A DNA stretch of 64,000 nt from Aquilaria yunnanensis (GCA_039654915.1 CM077600.1:38052492-38116491); one strand, 5' to 3'; positions 22,702 through 38,989 are shown, counted from the first letter of the stretch. Notes: generated by a model not told the origin, from the sequence alone. Numbers and translations are program-made.

Positions 22702-23450
22702 CTTACCTGTTGATATATCAGAACTCCGACAAAGCCGAAGTGTGAAGGTGAGCATCTGACTTGTGTAGCTTGAAATTTTGATTTTTGTAGCTGTATTTAG
22801 AGCTATGTATAACTTTGTTTAATCAATGTTCTTTCCCTTTTTAGTGTATAGGTCAACTTAATCTACCAATGAATAAGCGTTTTGATATAGCAGGAAAATC
22901 TGCCATTCTAAGCAAATTGACAGGAACATTTTCAAATGTATGATTATTTCTCTTTTCATCATGATGGTGTCTTTTAGACAAACTTATAGATGATAATGTT
23001 GCTGCATCTTGCATTTCCTATATTCTTATTATGCCTATATACTAAGTTTGTTTTATTACGAAATGGTTTATGTTTAAAGTATTTTTCCATGTCTACCTTA
23101 ACATTTTCTCTTGAAACATCCAAAATTTTGGAAAGATATAGGGCCTTAACTAATGCAATAATATTTCAAGATTTTTTATAAACAAGTAATCGAGGCATTT
23201 GAATAGGGATATGCAATATTTAAAGCTACAATGATTTAATCTTATTCTTAGTTTCACAAATAGTGTTTTGTTTCCTTACAAATGTGGTTCATGGATAGTT
23301 TGTAACCCTTTTTTCTTTATTTTTTTCTATACTTTCAAAAGGATTTTCTTGTAATGGTACAAGAATGTTGAGGGAAAAAATGCCACATGATGACCTAGAT
23401 ATAGATGATGCAATAAATATTGATGAGCCTGCTAGTATATATTTGTTTGG
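22702..23450 (+). pseudogene. Possible fragment of a multi-exon gene, unidentified
   Basis: Three exon-like blocks have splice-like borders. One follows ATATATCAG and ends at GTGAGC (about 22722-22747). The next follows TGTATAG and ends before GTATGA (about 22852-22937). The third follows CAAAAG and ends at GTAAGT (about 23342-23450). The first two join in frame to read TPTKPKCEGQLNLPMNKRFD, then IAGKSAILSKLTGTFSN. The third reads MLREKMPHDDLDIDDAINID, then EPASIYLFG, in a frame that does not obviously join the second. I do not recognise the family. It may be a decayed copy, or a live gene whose remaining exons I could not see. Confidence 0.3.
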
Positions 23451-23860
23451 GTAAGTTTCTAGATATTTATTTTAAGTACTTTTGCTTGTCGAGAAATTAC
23501 ATTTTATGTTGAAGTCTTATCCTTGCCATACCTACACCTATCACAATATGTTTCAGACTCTTTATCTCTACCTTTACTTGTATCATCCATCCCTTTGTTT
23601 GCCTTTACAGTTTGTGGGCTCTTGAAGCATTTTACTGATTACATGAAACTGGAATTGTAGTTTTGCTTTTTCCTCTCGAACATGATCTTTCAAGCCTTTT
23701 ACTAGATTCACTTGTTTTTTTCCTCTAATTTTGGGTACTTAATCTGACAAAACGAAAGCAAACCATCAAGCAAGTTAATGAGAGTTTTCCTGTGCTTTCT
23801 TGAAAATAAGGTTTTACATTTCTTGTACCCATTTACATAAAAAATTGATATTTTTTAGCA

Positions 23861-23917
<57 letters not shown>

Positions 23918-23918
23918 T
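23861..23918. repeat. (AAT)n microsatellite
   Basis: An uninterrupted AAT run of about 58 bp, the source of a spurious poly-Leu frame on the minus strand. Confidence 0.97.
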
Positions 23919-25886
23919 GATGTAAAGAAATTTGATTGACAAGATTTGTAAAAAAAAAAATGTTGGGATTGAGGAATGAGCTTATGTGAGATAAATTAAC
24001 AAGTTGCCAATTAAATGCTTTGTCTAATTTGTTGTTGAAGATCGGAGTCAAATTTGTTGGAAACACCTAATTAAATGATAAGTTGCCTTATAGTTGTACT
24101 TGGATCTTTTGAAGTTTTAATGGGTCATTTGTGTTCTCTATAATTTTTATTTTATTTTGCCCTTTTCTGTTAGCCTTATTTCAATGGACTTATTTTTTTT
24201 TTCCATTACTGAAATGATGGTTGTTTTTTATGTGACTTTTATTGGAACCTGATATGATTTCTTTTCTTAAATCTTATAGAATGATACATCTATCAGAAAT
24301 ACATTTAAACAGTTATAATCCAAGGAAGAAGTTGTAAGATCATTTATTTATTTTAGAATGAATAATGTCATATTTAGAGTTGAAAAGTGGAGTAACTTTG
24401 CACCAATTGTTAAAATGATGACCTCAGATTTGTAAAACTCCTTTAGGCCCCTAACTATTTATGAAAGATTATTAATTAAGAAGCATGTTTCCTACTTATC
24501 CAGTTTTTTTTTCATATTAGATCATTGTTGTTATTGCCATTAATCCTATAAGGTGTTTGATAGGCCTTGTTGTAAAAGCCTTTCAAATTTGTGATTTGAT
24601 TACACATTTTGGCGCAAACATTGAGTCGAACATGATTTTGTAAAATAAATCAACTTGAAGCTTTATTGCAAGACTTTAGTCTAACAAGCTATCAAGCATT
24701 TCAAAACTCCTGTGAGCTGTGATTTTAACTCCAAAGCTGCTTGTGCTACTATATATTTAATGCTATAATGTACATTGCCAGAGCTTAATGTTTGCAAATC
24801 TCAACTCTCTATATGATCTCTAACCTCGCGTCTTCTATTTGGTATGCATTGTAATAAGCATTTATTTTTTTTTTTTAGCATTCTTGAACAAAAATAAAGG
24901 GTATGTTTTCATGTACCAAATCATGGTATGTTATTCAATATTTAACTTAATAAATTATGTTTTTACTAAAACTAAAAAAAAACATTCTGGCCATATTATT
25001 ACTGGTATTTTTCAACATTTATTGCAATTTAAACTAATTTAAAATTTTGATCTTATAACCATAGATATTTGTAATAATATTATATTATATAAAAAGGTGT
25101 GCAAGGCATATTATTTTTCCTATTACATTAATTTGGATATTAATATTTTAACCATGTATATATACAAAAATATTAGACAAAAAGAATTAGACTTTCATGT
25201 ATGAAAAATCATTAAATATCCCTAATATATACTTTTATGTTTATTGCATATTAGAAACTAAGATCTTTCCTTTTTAAAGTATTTTCTATATATGAACATT
25301 TCATTTCCATAAAACTCTATATAGATGTAATATTCTTTCTTCTTTTCTATTTTTTATTTTTGGTATCATTTTTATCACCGTATTATATCCTTCACTCATT
25401 GCCCCTATTCATTTTATTTAATTTTTTTTATGATTTCTGTCAACACTCTACATTTTAAACCAATATAGTTATATTTATGTTCTTTTGTAGCCTCCTAATT
25501 TTATAGTTTGTATATATAAGATTTTTCTTCAATAATCTCTGTCAGCAAAGTTTGAATTTGAATAAAAAATTTAATATTTGATTAGTATTACCCATACTCA
25601 TATTCATTTTTTATATTTGTCTAAAATGTTATATCTTTATCAACCATTATGTTGTTATGAAAACAATTTTATCCATCATTTTGCATGAATGGAGTTTCAA
25701 ATTTGACCTCTATTAGTTTGGCTACGTACACGGTCAATGAATTCAAGTGAAGATTTATAAAAAAAAAAAAAAGTAATATATGATGCAAATACCCTAATTA
25801 TCATTGCATAATTGAGTGATACATTATTTTTTTCTTTATAAATGATAAAATTATCTTCAATTTTAAAATAATTTTCTATAATAATT

Positions 25887-26942
25887 TGGGTAAATTCCAT
25901 TTATGGTCCCTAATTTTATTGCGTTGTCCTAAACGAGTCCCTTACATTCATTTTGTCCTCTTAAAGTCTCCAACCTCCCTATTTATGTCTTAATCATAGT
26001 CCTTCCGTCATTTTTATGGTTAACTTTAACAGAATTTTTGTGACAAATGCCAACATTGGTCTTACATTTTTTTATTCTCACTCAAATAACTCTCAAGCTA
26101 ATAAATTTATCACTAAAATCATCATCTCCCCTCGCCACCAACAACATGTGCCAGAAATGTTTCAACGCCTATACTGCTGGCCCCTCTTCGTCTCTTGCTG
26201 CCACCACTGTTACTCCTTCCGCCGGAACCTCGATCATGAAGTTCTCTAGCGAGCCATCGCCCAGATCTATCTCTTCTAGCTCCTTGGAGGCTCGATCTGA
26301 CGCGGCTACTGCTACCACAACTACCACGACCACAACGACATTGAGTAGCAGGTGATTAGCATCCAATCAATTGGAGACCGGTGCGGCACCTGCTGCGGAG
26401 AAGAAATCCGTGAGCAGATGCTTCGGCTGTAGGAAGCGTGTGGGGTTGATCGGGTTCTGTTGCCGTTGCAGCGAGCTTTTCTGTGCCGATCACCGGTACT
26501 CTGATCGACATGATTACAATTACAATTATAAAGCAGCTGGACGCGAAGCGATCGCGAGGGAAAATCCCATTATCAAAGCTGCAAAGATTGTCAAAGTCTG
26601 ATTCTTCCCCAAAATAGATAATCTCGAAACCATTTCCTAAACCAAAAAATCGTTACAAGATACAAAGATCCGTGCTAATTCTCATTGTTCCTCACAACGA
26701 TATGACAATGGTTGTAATGATACATTTATTAGTTTGAGGGTTATTTGAGTGGGAATAAAAAAATGTAAGAGTAATGTTCGCATTTGTCACAAAAATTTTG
26801 TCAAAGTTAATCATAAAAATGACGGAATGACTACGATTGAGATAAAAATAGGGAGGTTGGAGACTTTAAGAGGACAAAATGAAGATTAGGGACCCATTTA
26901 GGGCAACACAATAAGGTTAGGGACCATAAGTGGAATTTACCC
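25887..26942. mobile_element. Pack-MULE carrying an A20/AN1 zinc-finger gene
   Basis: Terminal inverted repeats of about 240 bp each start TGGGTAAATTCC on the left and, read inverted, GGGTAAATTCCACTTATGG on the right. They remain alignable through CTCTTAAAGTCTCCAACCTC to CACTCAAATAAC. A perfect 9-bp direct repeat ATAATAATT flanks the element (25878-25886 and 26943-26951), as expected of Mutator-like elements. Between the arms is about 570 bp of GC-richer sequence unrelated to a transposase: a partial stress-associated protein gene. Long TIRs, a 9-bp duplication and host-gene cargo define a Pack-MULE. A second element with the same TIR family is at 51072-53049. Confidence 0.9.
26128..26601 (+). 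pseudogene. Captured stress-associated protein (A20/AN1) gene, broken
   Basis: One frame runs through the cargo. It begins inside an A20 finger (ATNNMCQKCFNAY, the C-terminal half including the last two cysteines), continues through a Ser/Thr-rich linker, meets a TGA at 26353-26355, and resumes in the same frame with an AN1 finger: [31 protein letters not shown], then [14 protein letters not shown]. The family (SAPs) acts in stress and ubiquitin-related signalling. The N-terminal half of A20 is missing because capture began there. The AN1 pattern keeps seven of its eight zinc ligands, but the last cysteine is tyrosine (HDY). With the internal stop and the lost ligand this is best called a transduplicated pseudogene. 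SAP genes are often intronless, matching the continuous frame. Confidence 0.85.
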
Positions 26943-27065
26943 ATAATAATTATATATATACAGTTTTTAGGAACTCAATTCAACTTATAATCCCATAGAA
27001 ATGTTAGGTATGTAAACTAGTTATACATACATACATATAATTCTAATTATGTGTTGAGAGTTGGT

Positions 27066-27107
27066 AGAGCTCAATCGGCTCACGCCAGAGCTCAATCGGC
27101 TCACGCC
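27066..27107. repeat. 21-bp direct duplication, two copies
   Basis: AGAGCTCAATCGGCTCACGC plus one C is repeated back to back without change, in an area of GAGCTC/GAGCCGAG-type words. Confidence 0.9.
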
Positions 27108-27109
27108 AA

Positions 27110-27544
27110 GTTGAACTTTATTCAAGAGTTTGAGCTCGAGTTTATTTATTTATTTAATTTTGTTATTGAGTTGAGGTTAAAATTGGAGTGATTTTAAGTT
27201 TGAATCTTTAATGAATCGAGCAAAATATTGTTTGGCTCAAACTCTTAATACGCCTAATTTAGTATTATTTAATAAATTAAATAATACCCTAATTCCTAAA
27301 ATTCTAGTTAAGTTATTATAGAGTCAAATGAATCTCAATAGAGCTTGAATCAAACTCCATTATCCAAGTTCGGCTTTGAGGTTATGAAGCCATCGAGCCG
27401 AGTTCAAGCCCTATTGAGTTGAGCTTGAAGCCCCCTTTACTAGGCTTGTTAAACTTGAGCTCGAGCTCCAACCAAATCAAATTATTAATGAGTTGAGTTT
27501 AGAGCCTGGTTGTTCAAACTTGACCCAGTTCGTTCCCACTCCTA
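27110..27544. mobile_element. hAT-type element right end (truncated or diverged)
   Basis: The segment is rich in GAGCTTGA, GAGCCGAGTTC and CTCGAGCTC words and ends CGTTCCCACTCCTA at 27544, whose inverse TAGGAGTGGGAACG has the TAGGRRTG start of hAT ends seen elsewhere in this window. No matching left end or 8-bp duplication was found. Confidence 0.4.
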
Positions 27545-28063
27545 GAACTACACAAACGACGAGTTGGGCTGTTGAGGAGTATTGCAAACTCATGAACATG
27601 TCGAGGTTAGAAAAATGATAAAATGCTAATATGCTATTTGGATATGAAAAATTTCACCATTTTTCTTTTTCAATTTTTTTTTGATAAAATTTTGAGTTAA
27701 TATCATGTTTTAAGGGTGTGGAAAATTTTGTTTTTTAAACTTTGAAAAAATCATATTATAAATGGAAAATATGAATTTTTATTTTTAAATTTTATAACAT
27801 AAGTTTTTCAAAGTTTAGAAAACAACCCTTAAAACATCATATTTACTCAAATTTTTATCAAAAAAATATTTAGAAAGATTGAGAAAAAATTTCATAACTA
27901 AAAAAATCAAATATTCCGTCTTGCGTTTCTTGGTCTCCAAATTTTTGTTGTTTTATAATTGACCTCTTAATCTGCAAACTCTGTTTCTTCACAATCGGAC
28001 ATCTGAACAACAAGCTGCTTTAGCAACGTTATCATTGGGTACTCCTTTTTTTAGTAAATATAA

Positions 28064-28290
28064 TGCATTAAAAAAAAGAAAAATTATAAAAAACTTTCCT
28101 GAGATTTGCTTGAACCTACAGTTTTATCCCTCATTTTTCAAATACCTATACCTACTACTCTCAAAAGTTAACTCGGTTAATTTCCATAATCATGGAAAAA
28201 GAAAAACACTTGACTTAGCCCCTTTGACCTTCTTCCATAAAAACTTAGGCCCCCAACCATTTAACAATTTGCCCAATCCCCTTTCCTAAA
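28064..28290. mobile_element. Single arm of the MULE-like family seen at 48021-53136
   Basis: Blocks GAAAAATTATAAAAAACTTT, TTTGCTTGAACCTACAGTTT, AAATACCTATACCTACTACT and CTTAGCCCCTTTGACC match, in order, the left arm of the 48021 element (GAAAATTACAAAAAG, TTTGCTTGAACTTACAATTT, AATACTTATACTTAC, GACTTTGCCC). In this copy the site where the 48105 hAT sits is uninterrupted. No opposite arm was found. Confidence 0.55.
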
Positions 28291-28686
28291 ACCCAAATCC
28301 CAGAACATATAATGTGTATGTTTTGTTGATGCCTAATGTTGACTAACTTGAAAAACTCATACGAGTTAGCCCAACCACCTCATATGCCATAATGGCATCA
28401 ACATTTTTGAATGCTTAGCAACACTAGGGGCTAACTCCTATGAGTTAGTCAAGTTAAGGGACTTCTATTGTATTTAGGCTGGGGAAGATTCACCGAGCTG
28501 TTGTGTTCATACTTCATACTTCATACTGGACAAGAGACACTGCACACGTCAGACCTCAAAAGAAGCAAGTTTCTATAAAGGCCCTTCTAGCCCGAAATTC
28601 GCCACCTTCTGGGCCTGTTTTAATTATTTTCCATATGGAATCTTATAGTATTCCATAGATCCACACTGTTCGGCAACACTCCTGAC

Positions 28687-29166
28687 TAGAGATGTCAACG
28701 GGTAGGGTTCGGGTAGGGTTGTGCCATTCTAGAACCCGCCCCATGATACAATCCATACAACCCGAATCCTACCCACAACCCGCATCGGGAAGGGTTTTTT
28801 AAACCCGTATCCTACCCTTGTATTGGTGGGTAGGATGCGGGTTCTCGACCCACAAACCCACCAAATTATTACATATGAGATTAAGAGAAATATATATGAG
28901 ATTAAGAGAAATTTAACATGTAAACTACGATAAACTTCTCACACAACAACAATAAATATGTTCATACAACACAAAAAATAATAAATAACTATGTCCAAAT
29001 AACAATTAATTGTAGTAATACAATCCTCATTGATACCAACTAGTCAAATATAAATAAAATGTAAATTGCGATTAAACCAGGAATGGTTTTAACTTTTAAT
29101 GGATATAATATTTTATTATTTTTTAATATATATATATACGCACACAGTGGGGTACACTATACAGCC

Positions 29167-29201
<35 letters not shown>

Positions 29202-29398
29202 CACATACATACACGCACATAGCAGGGCGGATTAGGGGCGGGTTGTTAGCTAAACCCGTATCCTACCCGCATCCAACGGGTTCTATTACAAAAAAAATCC
29301 AGATCCGCCCTGAATCCGTTTAATTGGAAAAAAAACCCTACCCATCGGGTAGGGTAGGATCGGGTATCCACAGGGTAGGGTTCAAATTGACATCCCTA
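28687..29398. mobile_element. Non-autonomous hAT-type element, 712 bp
   Basis: The left end is TAGAGATGTCAACGGGTAGG and the right end, read inverted, is TAGGGATGTCAATTTGAACC. The flanking 8-bp direct repeats are CTCCTGAC (28679-28686) and CTGCTGAC (29399-29406), 7 of 8 identical. Subterminal DNA is packed with inverted ACCCG/CGGGT and TACCC/GGGTA words. There is no transposase. A (TA)n tract is at about 29169-29198. A related element is at 50050-50936. Confidence 0.85.
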
Positions 29399-29406
29399 CT
29401 GCTGAC

Positions 29407-30489
29407 TTCATCCGGTATTTGGAATAATGAGAACCAAATGGGCCTAATCATGAAAAGAAACTGACAACTAATTATAAAATGTACTTTAAAATATCCGTAG
29501 TAAGCAAGTTCTTTACATCGATTTACGGATTCTCATTGAATCAGAATTTGGATAAAATACAATCCTAAAGAGTTACTACTTGTTAAAAACTCACAAACTT
29601 GCAAGATTTGAATAGAAAATTTAGTGACTCCATCTATAATTGATTTCGGGGTCTTATTGGGTAAAAGACTCAAGGACAGACAAACGCATCTCATAATTAA
29701 AAATTTTATAAAACGTCGTAGAATATACTATGCACTCCACGAGATCTATGTAAATCAGCCTGTGAACATAGCCGAAAATAAAATAGTAAGGGAAAAATAT
29801 ACGAAAACGTGAGCTAATTACAAGATGTGCTTTGATTTAAGAAATCATGGCATTTGGCTTTATTCCTTTAGCAGCTCCTGGATTCTTTTCCGCACGCTGC
29901 TCCAACCCTCCAACGAATACCTGCTTGGCGAAGAAAAGTTTCTGTTTTGAGAGAACGAAATGATGCCTCAGGATTTTAGTTGTAGTCCCCGTCCCAAATT
30001 TAATTACGTTTCTTTCTTTTCTTTTTTCTAAAAATAATATTAAAAAAATCTCATTGATTAACGTGATATATATAAAGAAAGCATTTTATACAAATTTAAA
30101 ATGTAAATAATGTATATTAATGTAAAAAGATTAAATAAAAATAACTTTAAGCTATGTGAAAAAGTAAAATGTGCAAATTCGGGCTAAAGGCAGCGGTAGG
30201 ATTAAAAATTAAGAAATTGAGTTGCAGAAGAAGAAAAAAGAATGAAAGGCTGTGAACAGCATCTACCCTTCATGGTTGGCTGCCAGTGCCACAAAAATTT
30301 AAAACATCCTGCTGTGCCTTGACGCTATCCTGTACCAACTTCCAAAGCCTGGTTGTTTTCACTTTCCCTTACAGTTAGTGTTATGGTCATCACTATTCGC
30401 ACAACACCCACCCCTCCACTCCATTTGTATGCCCAGCCCTTTGCTCTTTTAAGCTGTCTCATGATCAGGTCACTGCTTGTGGGTTGTGC
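29407..30489. other. Intergenic DNA upstream of the small + strand gene
   Basis: No gene was recognised. The last 150 bp is less AT-rich and pyrimidine-rich (CAACACCCACCCCTCCACTC), consistent with a promoter and leader of the gene that follows, but no convincing TATA box was identified. Confidence 0.45.
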
Positions 30490-30997
30490 CTGAACCGAGC
30501 AAAAATAAAGCTATCACTTCTATGTCTCTTGCCTCTCTTGGCTGCTAATCTTGCTGTTTTTGGCTCTGCCCACACAACTCCGCTAGTGCGAAAGCAAAAT
30601 CTTAACGCCTCAACGACCAGTGTTCGAGCTGACAAACAATTTCTTCGAGGCACTGGTAATGGTAAGGCCGAAACCATACTTGCCTGTGTTGTGAAACGAC
30701 AATATATTCAGGAACTAACTCTGTGTTCTGCTGCTGCAATTGATTTGTTGCATTCTGAAATTTTCAGTGGTGAAGCAAGGAACTGTGAGCGTGCGTGAAG
30801 GAGATATAAAAAGGGGAATTTACAGGTCAATTGCGAAGGGGCAAAGAGGGAGAGCAGGTTATGGAGGTGGGAATCTTCGTCGTCCACCTCAGAAATCTAA
30901 GAGCGTAGCTTCTCCATTGGCCACTCCACCTTCATTCGTAGTAGCAGCTGGTGCTATGTTGTTGCTTTTCGTTCTGGCAGTTGCTTCTCTGTTTTGA
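30490..30997 (+). CDS. Small secreted or membrane-anchored protein, uncharacterised (two exons)
   Basis: Exon 1 (30490-30661) encodes a signal-peptide-like N-terminus: a basic start NRAKIK followed by the hydrophobic run LSLLCLLPLLAANLAVFG, then an Asn/Ser/Thr-containing segment. An 106-bp intron (GTAAGG to TTTTCAG) leads to exon 2 (30768-30997): TVSVREGDIKRGIYRSIAKG, a basic Gly/Arg-rich stretch (GQRGRAGYGGGNLRRPPQKS), and a C-terminal hydrophobic helix VVAAGAMLLLFVLAVASLF ending at TGA. The spliced product is about 133 residues. It looks like a short precursor with a signal peptide and a C-terminal membrane or GPI-type tail; I do not recognise the family. No in-frame ATG exists: the codon where Met is expected is CTG (30490), with TTG at 30484. 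Start uncertain; could be a pseudogene or non-AUG start. It converges on HCT 494 bp away. Confidence 0.5.
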
Positions 30998-31491
30998 TTT
31001 GGCCGCCCTTTTCTTGTGCGTCAAGTTACCAAATTTGGTTTGTGGTCCTCTAATTCTATTGGAATTCTCTATTTTTGTACAGGAGGTCGTCTCTTTCTTC
31101 ATTAATGTTGTTTTAGAGCCATCAGTTACCTCCCTTCTGTCTTCCTGAGTCTGCAATGGGTTTTATTAAGGAAAAATATAATGGAAACAGCCATGTCTAT
31201 TTTGTGACTTGGAGGCAGTAACTGAAAATTTCATACTGTCATTGAAGTCTGCATCTGTACATAAGTTTCTGAATCTCAACTTCCAAAGTGCCGTTTTTGC
31301 ATTTGAATCAAATTTAAACTGAGAGATGAGCCCTCCGTGCATGAATAAATGCGCGAATTGGAAAAAAAAAAAAACAAGAGGATGGAAAATTAGAAAACAT
31401 AGCTGTCATTTGAATCCTTTTTGGGCAACATGGTCGACAAGCACATGATTCGGTGTTCAAAGCAGTGGATATTTCAAATGGTTCACTTCCT

Positions 31492-36418
<4,927 letters not shown>

Positions 36419-36431
36419 TTAGTGGACGCGG

Positions 36432-36613
36432 AGTTGGTGAAAGGGTGTTGAGTGGAAGGAGAGCTAAATAAGTACGCGAAAAACAAAAGCAATACGCTGG
36501 GCCGGGCCACTCACCTACCCCTGCCTACTGACCCTAACAAGTGATCGGTCGACACGTCAGCACACAAGCCCCACTCACCAACTCCGGGTTGATACGTGTT
36601 AAACAAAGTTGGT
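36432..36613 (-). promoter_or_regulatory. Cluster of AC/SMRE MYB sites upstream of HCT
   Basis: Four matches to the MYB46/83-type consensus ACCWAMY lie within 182 bp upstream of the HCT ATG: ACCTACC (36513-36519, plus strand, identical to AC-I), ACCAACT (36577-36583, plus), and ACCAACT on the minus strand at 36607-36613 and at 36432-36438. The last is probably inside the leader. AC elements are established regulators of phenylpropanoid and lignin genes; function here is inferred. Confidence 0.6.
36464..36471 (-). promoter_or_regulatory. Possible TATA box of HCT
   Basis: TTATTTAG on the HCT strand, 175 bp before the ATG, is the only TATA-like word just downstream of the main AC-element group. 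It would give a leader of about 140 nt. Confidence 0.4.
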
Positions 36614-36619
36614 GAAACC

Positions 36620-36995
36620 AGAACAAGTCAGCAAATTATTTCCCAATCCGCGGGCTCCCCTTTTCTGATCTTCCTCCACCGCCCGCCCTACAGTGCCTAT
36701 TTGACGTTTGTTTTCAAGGAAACTATGTTTTTTTAGTTATTAATTTACGCCTCCTCTCAAATTATTTGTTCACTAAAACAATTTATGATATAAAAAATGT
36801 AACTTTTTATTGGTCAAACGAGTACTAATTTTACCCCTATTTAATATCCCTAAGCTTTGTGATTTAACTTTTTTAATATATTAAATTAAAAATACTTTTG
36901 TCAAACTACCAAATTGTATCTTGTTAATAAGAAGTAGACAATAAAATTCAAATAATTCAAAATATAAATATGAACAAATAATTTGAGATTGAGAA

Positions 36996-37041
<46 letters not shown>

Positions 37042-38462
37042 GAAGCACTAGATGCGATACTGAGACCCTCATAAACACTACACCTGGAATGAAAGATAAG
37101 ATTTTGAAGCCCTAAAATTGTATGTTTGTAGAAGACTCTCTAACATTTAAATTGGTAATGAACTAAGAGATGAGCACGTAGCATAATGAGATATTTAGAT
37201 TAATAGGTAGAATGTACCTTATCCCTTATTGAATAGGCCTTTTATAGGCCTTAGGTCATGGTAGTCTTAAGGGAAACGCCTGTGATTACATGATCAATTC
37301 CATGATTATGGAATTTTCCCCCAGCATACACTCTAGCTTGTTAAAGGTCAACCCATTAACCCCTCAGCCCATGAGCTATAATCCACTGGACTTATCCATT
37401 TCTAATCTATGAGTAGATATCCAATGAGCCTTCCAAATAATTAACTGAAGCCAAGCAGCTGAGAATCAAAACCCAATTAGGGTATTATTATTATTATTAT
37501 TATTATTATCATCATCAAGTGGAAAACATTGCGTGCAAGAGTTGAGTGTATCTCTATTTATGTTTAAAATTTAACTCGGATCATTACCATCTGCTTCTGA
37601 ACCAAAAATGAATGAAAAATCACCATGCAATGGTTGGCCATGCAACATTAAGGTTGATGTCGAAAGTTAATTATATTAATTGATTTCTACCAACACTAAA
37701 TGCATAGTTTAATAGAGGAAGATTTACGTTATATGTATGGGTCCATGGACCCTTTTTTAGAAAAAAAAAATATTTGTTAAGAATATATACAAAATTTAAT
37801 AATCAAACTTTTAAAAAGATTTCAGTGGACCCTCATAATTTTCATAACATCTACTGAAATAAAATAATGAGTATTGCTCACTTTAAGAAAAAAAAATGCC
37901 AATCTTTTTTGTATATTAACAATTTACTAATGGGAATAATCTATTCTAGCTCTTGAACTTTCATACATTTTTTACCTAGACCTTGAAAAAAAATTTACTC
38001 TCTTTTCTATTTAAACATATGGAAAAATTAATGAACTAGTCATACAATATAAAATATAGGAGCTAAGTGGCAAAACATGTATAAGTTTAAGGGCAATAAA
38101 AAGGACATTTTTTATGTTCTATACAACATATACATCTCACTCATCTTCTCCACGATTCATATATAATTTTATAATTGATGTTGCAGTTATTCGACTAATG
38201 ACAGAAAAAATAGATTTTAGATTAAAGCATTTTTCAGATTTTGTTACAAAAAATTTCATCATTATGTTATATATGAGTTTAGGTTTTATGTCAAATATGC
38301 AAAATTTCTAAGTTTTATTATTTAATGTTGAGTTTAGTATTTCTATATATATATGAACTCCCTTTGTAAAATTTATGGATCTGCTACTATAGTGTAAGTA
38401 AACAAATTAATTGCATGTACACACAACGTTTTTTCTTAAAATAAGTTGTTGTTCATATACAT
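36620..38462. other. Intergenic DNA upstream of HCT; no gene
   Basis: AT-rich sequence with an ATT microsatellite (36995-37039) and a shorter one near 37483-37510. Nothing else was recognised. Confidence 0.55.
36995..37039. repeat. (ATT)n microsatellite
   Basis: An uninterrupted ATT run of about 45 bp, producing a spurious poly-Ile frame. Confidence 0.97.
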
Positions 38463-38915
38463 GGAAAACTTACAATTACCCTCTGAAATATGCCCTAATC
38501 TATAATTTGCCCCATTTATTTTTAAAAACCTACAATTTGTCTATGTGTTTTTTACACTGTAAGATAACAATTTTTGAAGGTGTATTTAAAATATACGATA
38601 GTTATCTTTTAGTAATTTCAATTCCTTTAATATTTTTTTATAGTTAATAGACATTTTAAATTATTAGTTTTTTCTTTTCTGTAAATATATATTTTTTGTT
38701 ATAAATACATATCAATATTTTTTAAAAGTCAATTAGCTGTGAAAAAAATTAAAAAATCTTGAAATTATTGAAACATTATTATCAGACAGTTTAAATTAGA
38801 GCTTTAGAAATTGTTGTCAGGCACTATAAAGCAAATAAGGGGTAACATGTATGTTTTTAAAAATAGATAGGGCAAAATGTAGATTAGATCAAACCATGGG
38901 GAGTTTTTGTAATTT

Positions 38916-38919
<4 letters not shown>
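38463..38919. mobile_element. MITE with long TIRs, same family as 372-824
   Basis: The left arm (GGAAAACTTACAATTACCCT, ATGCCCTAATCTATAATTTG, CCCATTTATTTTTAAAAACC) is matched inverted by the right arm (GAGAAAATTACAAAAACTCC, TTTGATCTAATCTACATTTT, CCCTATCTATTTTTAAAAAC). The arms are about 75 bp. The right end runs directly into a (TA)n tract. Confidence 0.75.

Positions 38920-38988
<69 letters not shown>
38920..38988. repeat. (TA)n microsatellite
   Basis: An uninterrupted TA run of about 69 bp immediately beside the MITE right end, suggesting the MITE inserted at, or seeded, the repeat. Confidence 0.97.

Positions 38989-38989
<1 letters not shown>

Larger units (their letters stand above)
21720..25877. 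other. Long AT-rich stretch without a confident gene
   Basis: Intron-like T-rich DNA. A possible decayed gene fragment (22702-23450) and an AAT microsatellite are the only structures seen. The numerous short open frames are low-complexity Phe/Leu/Ile-rich. Confidence 0.5.
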
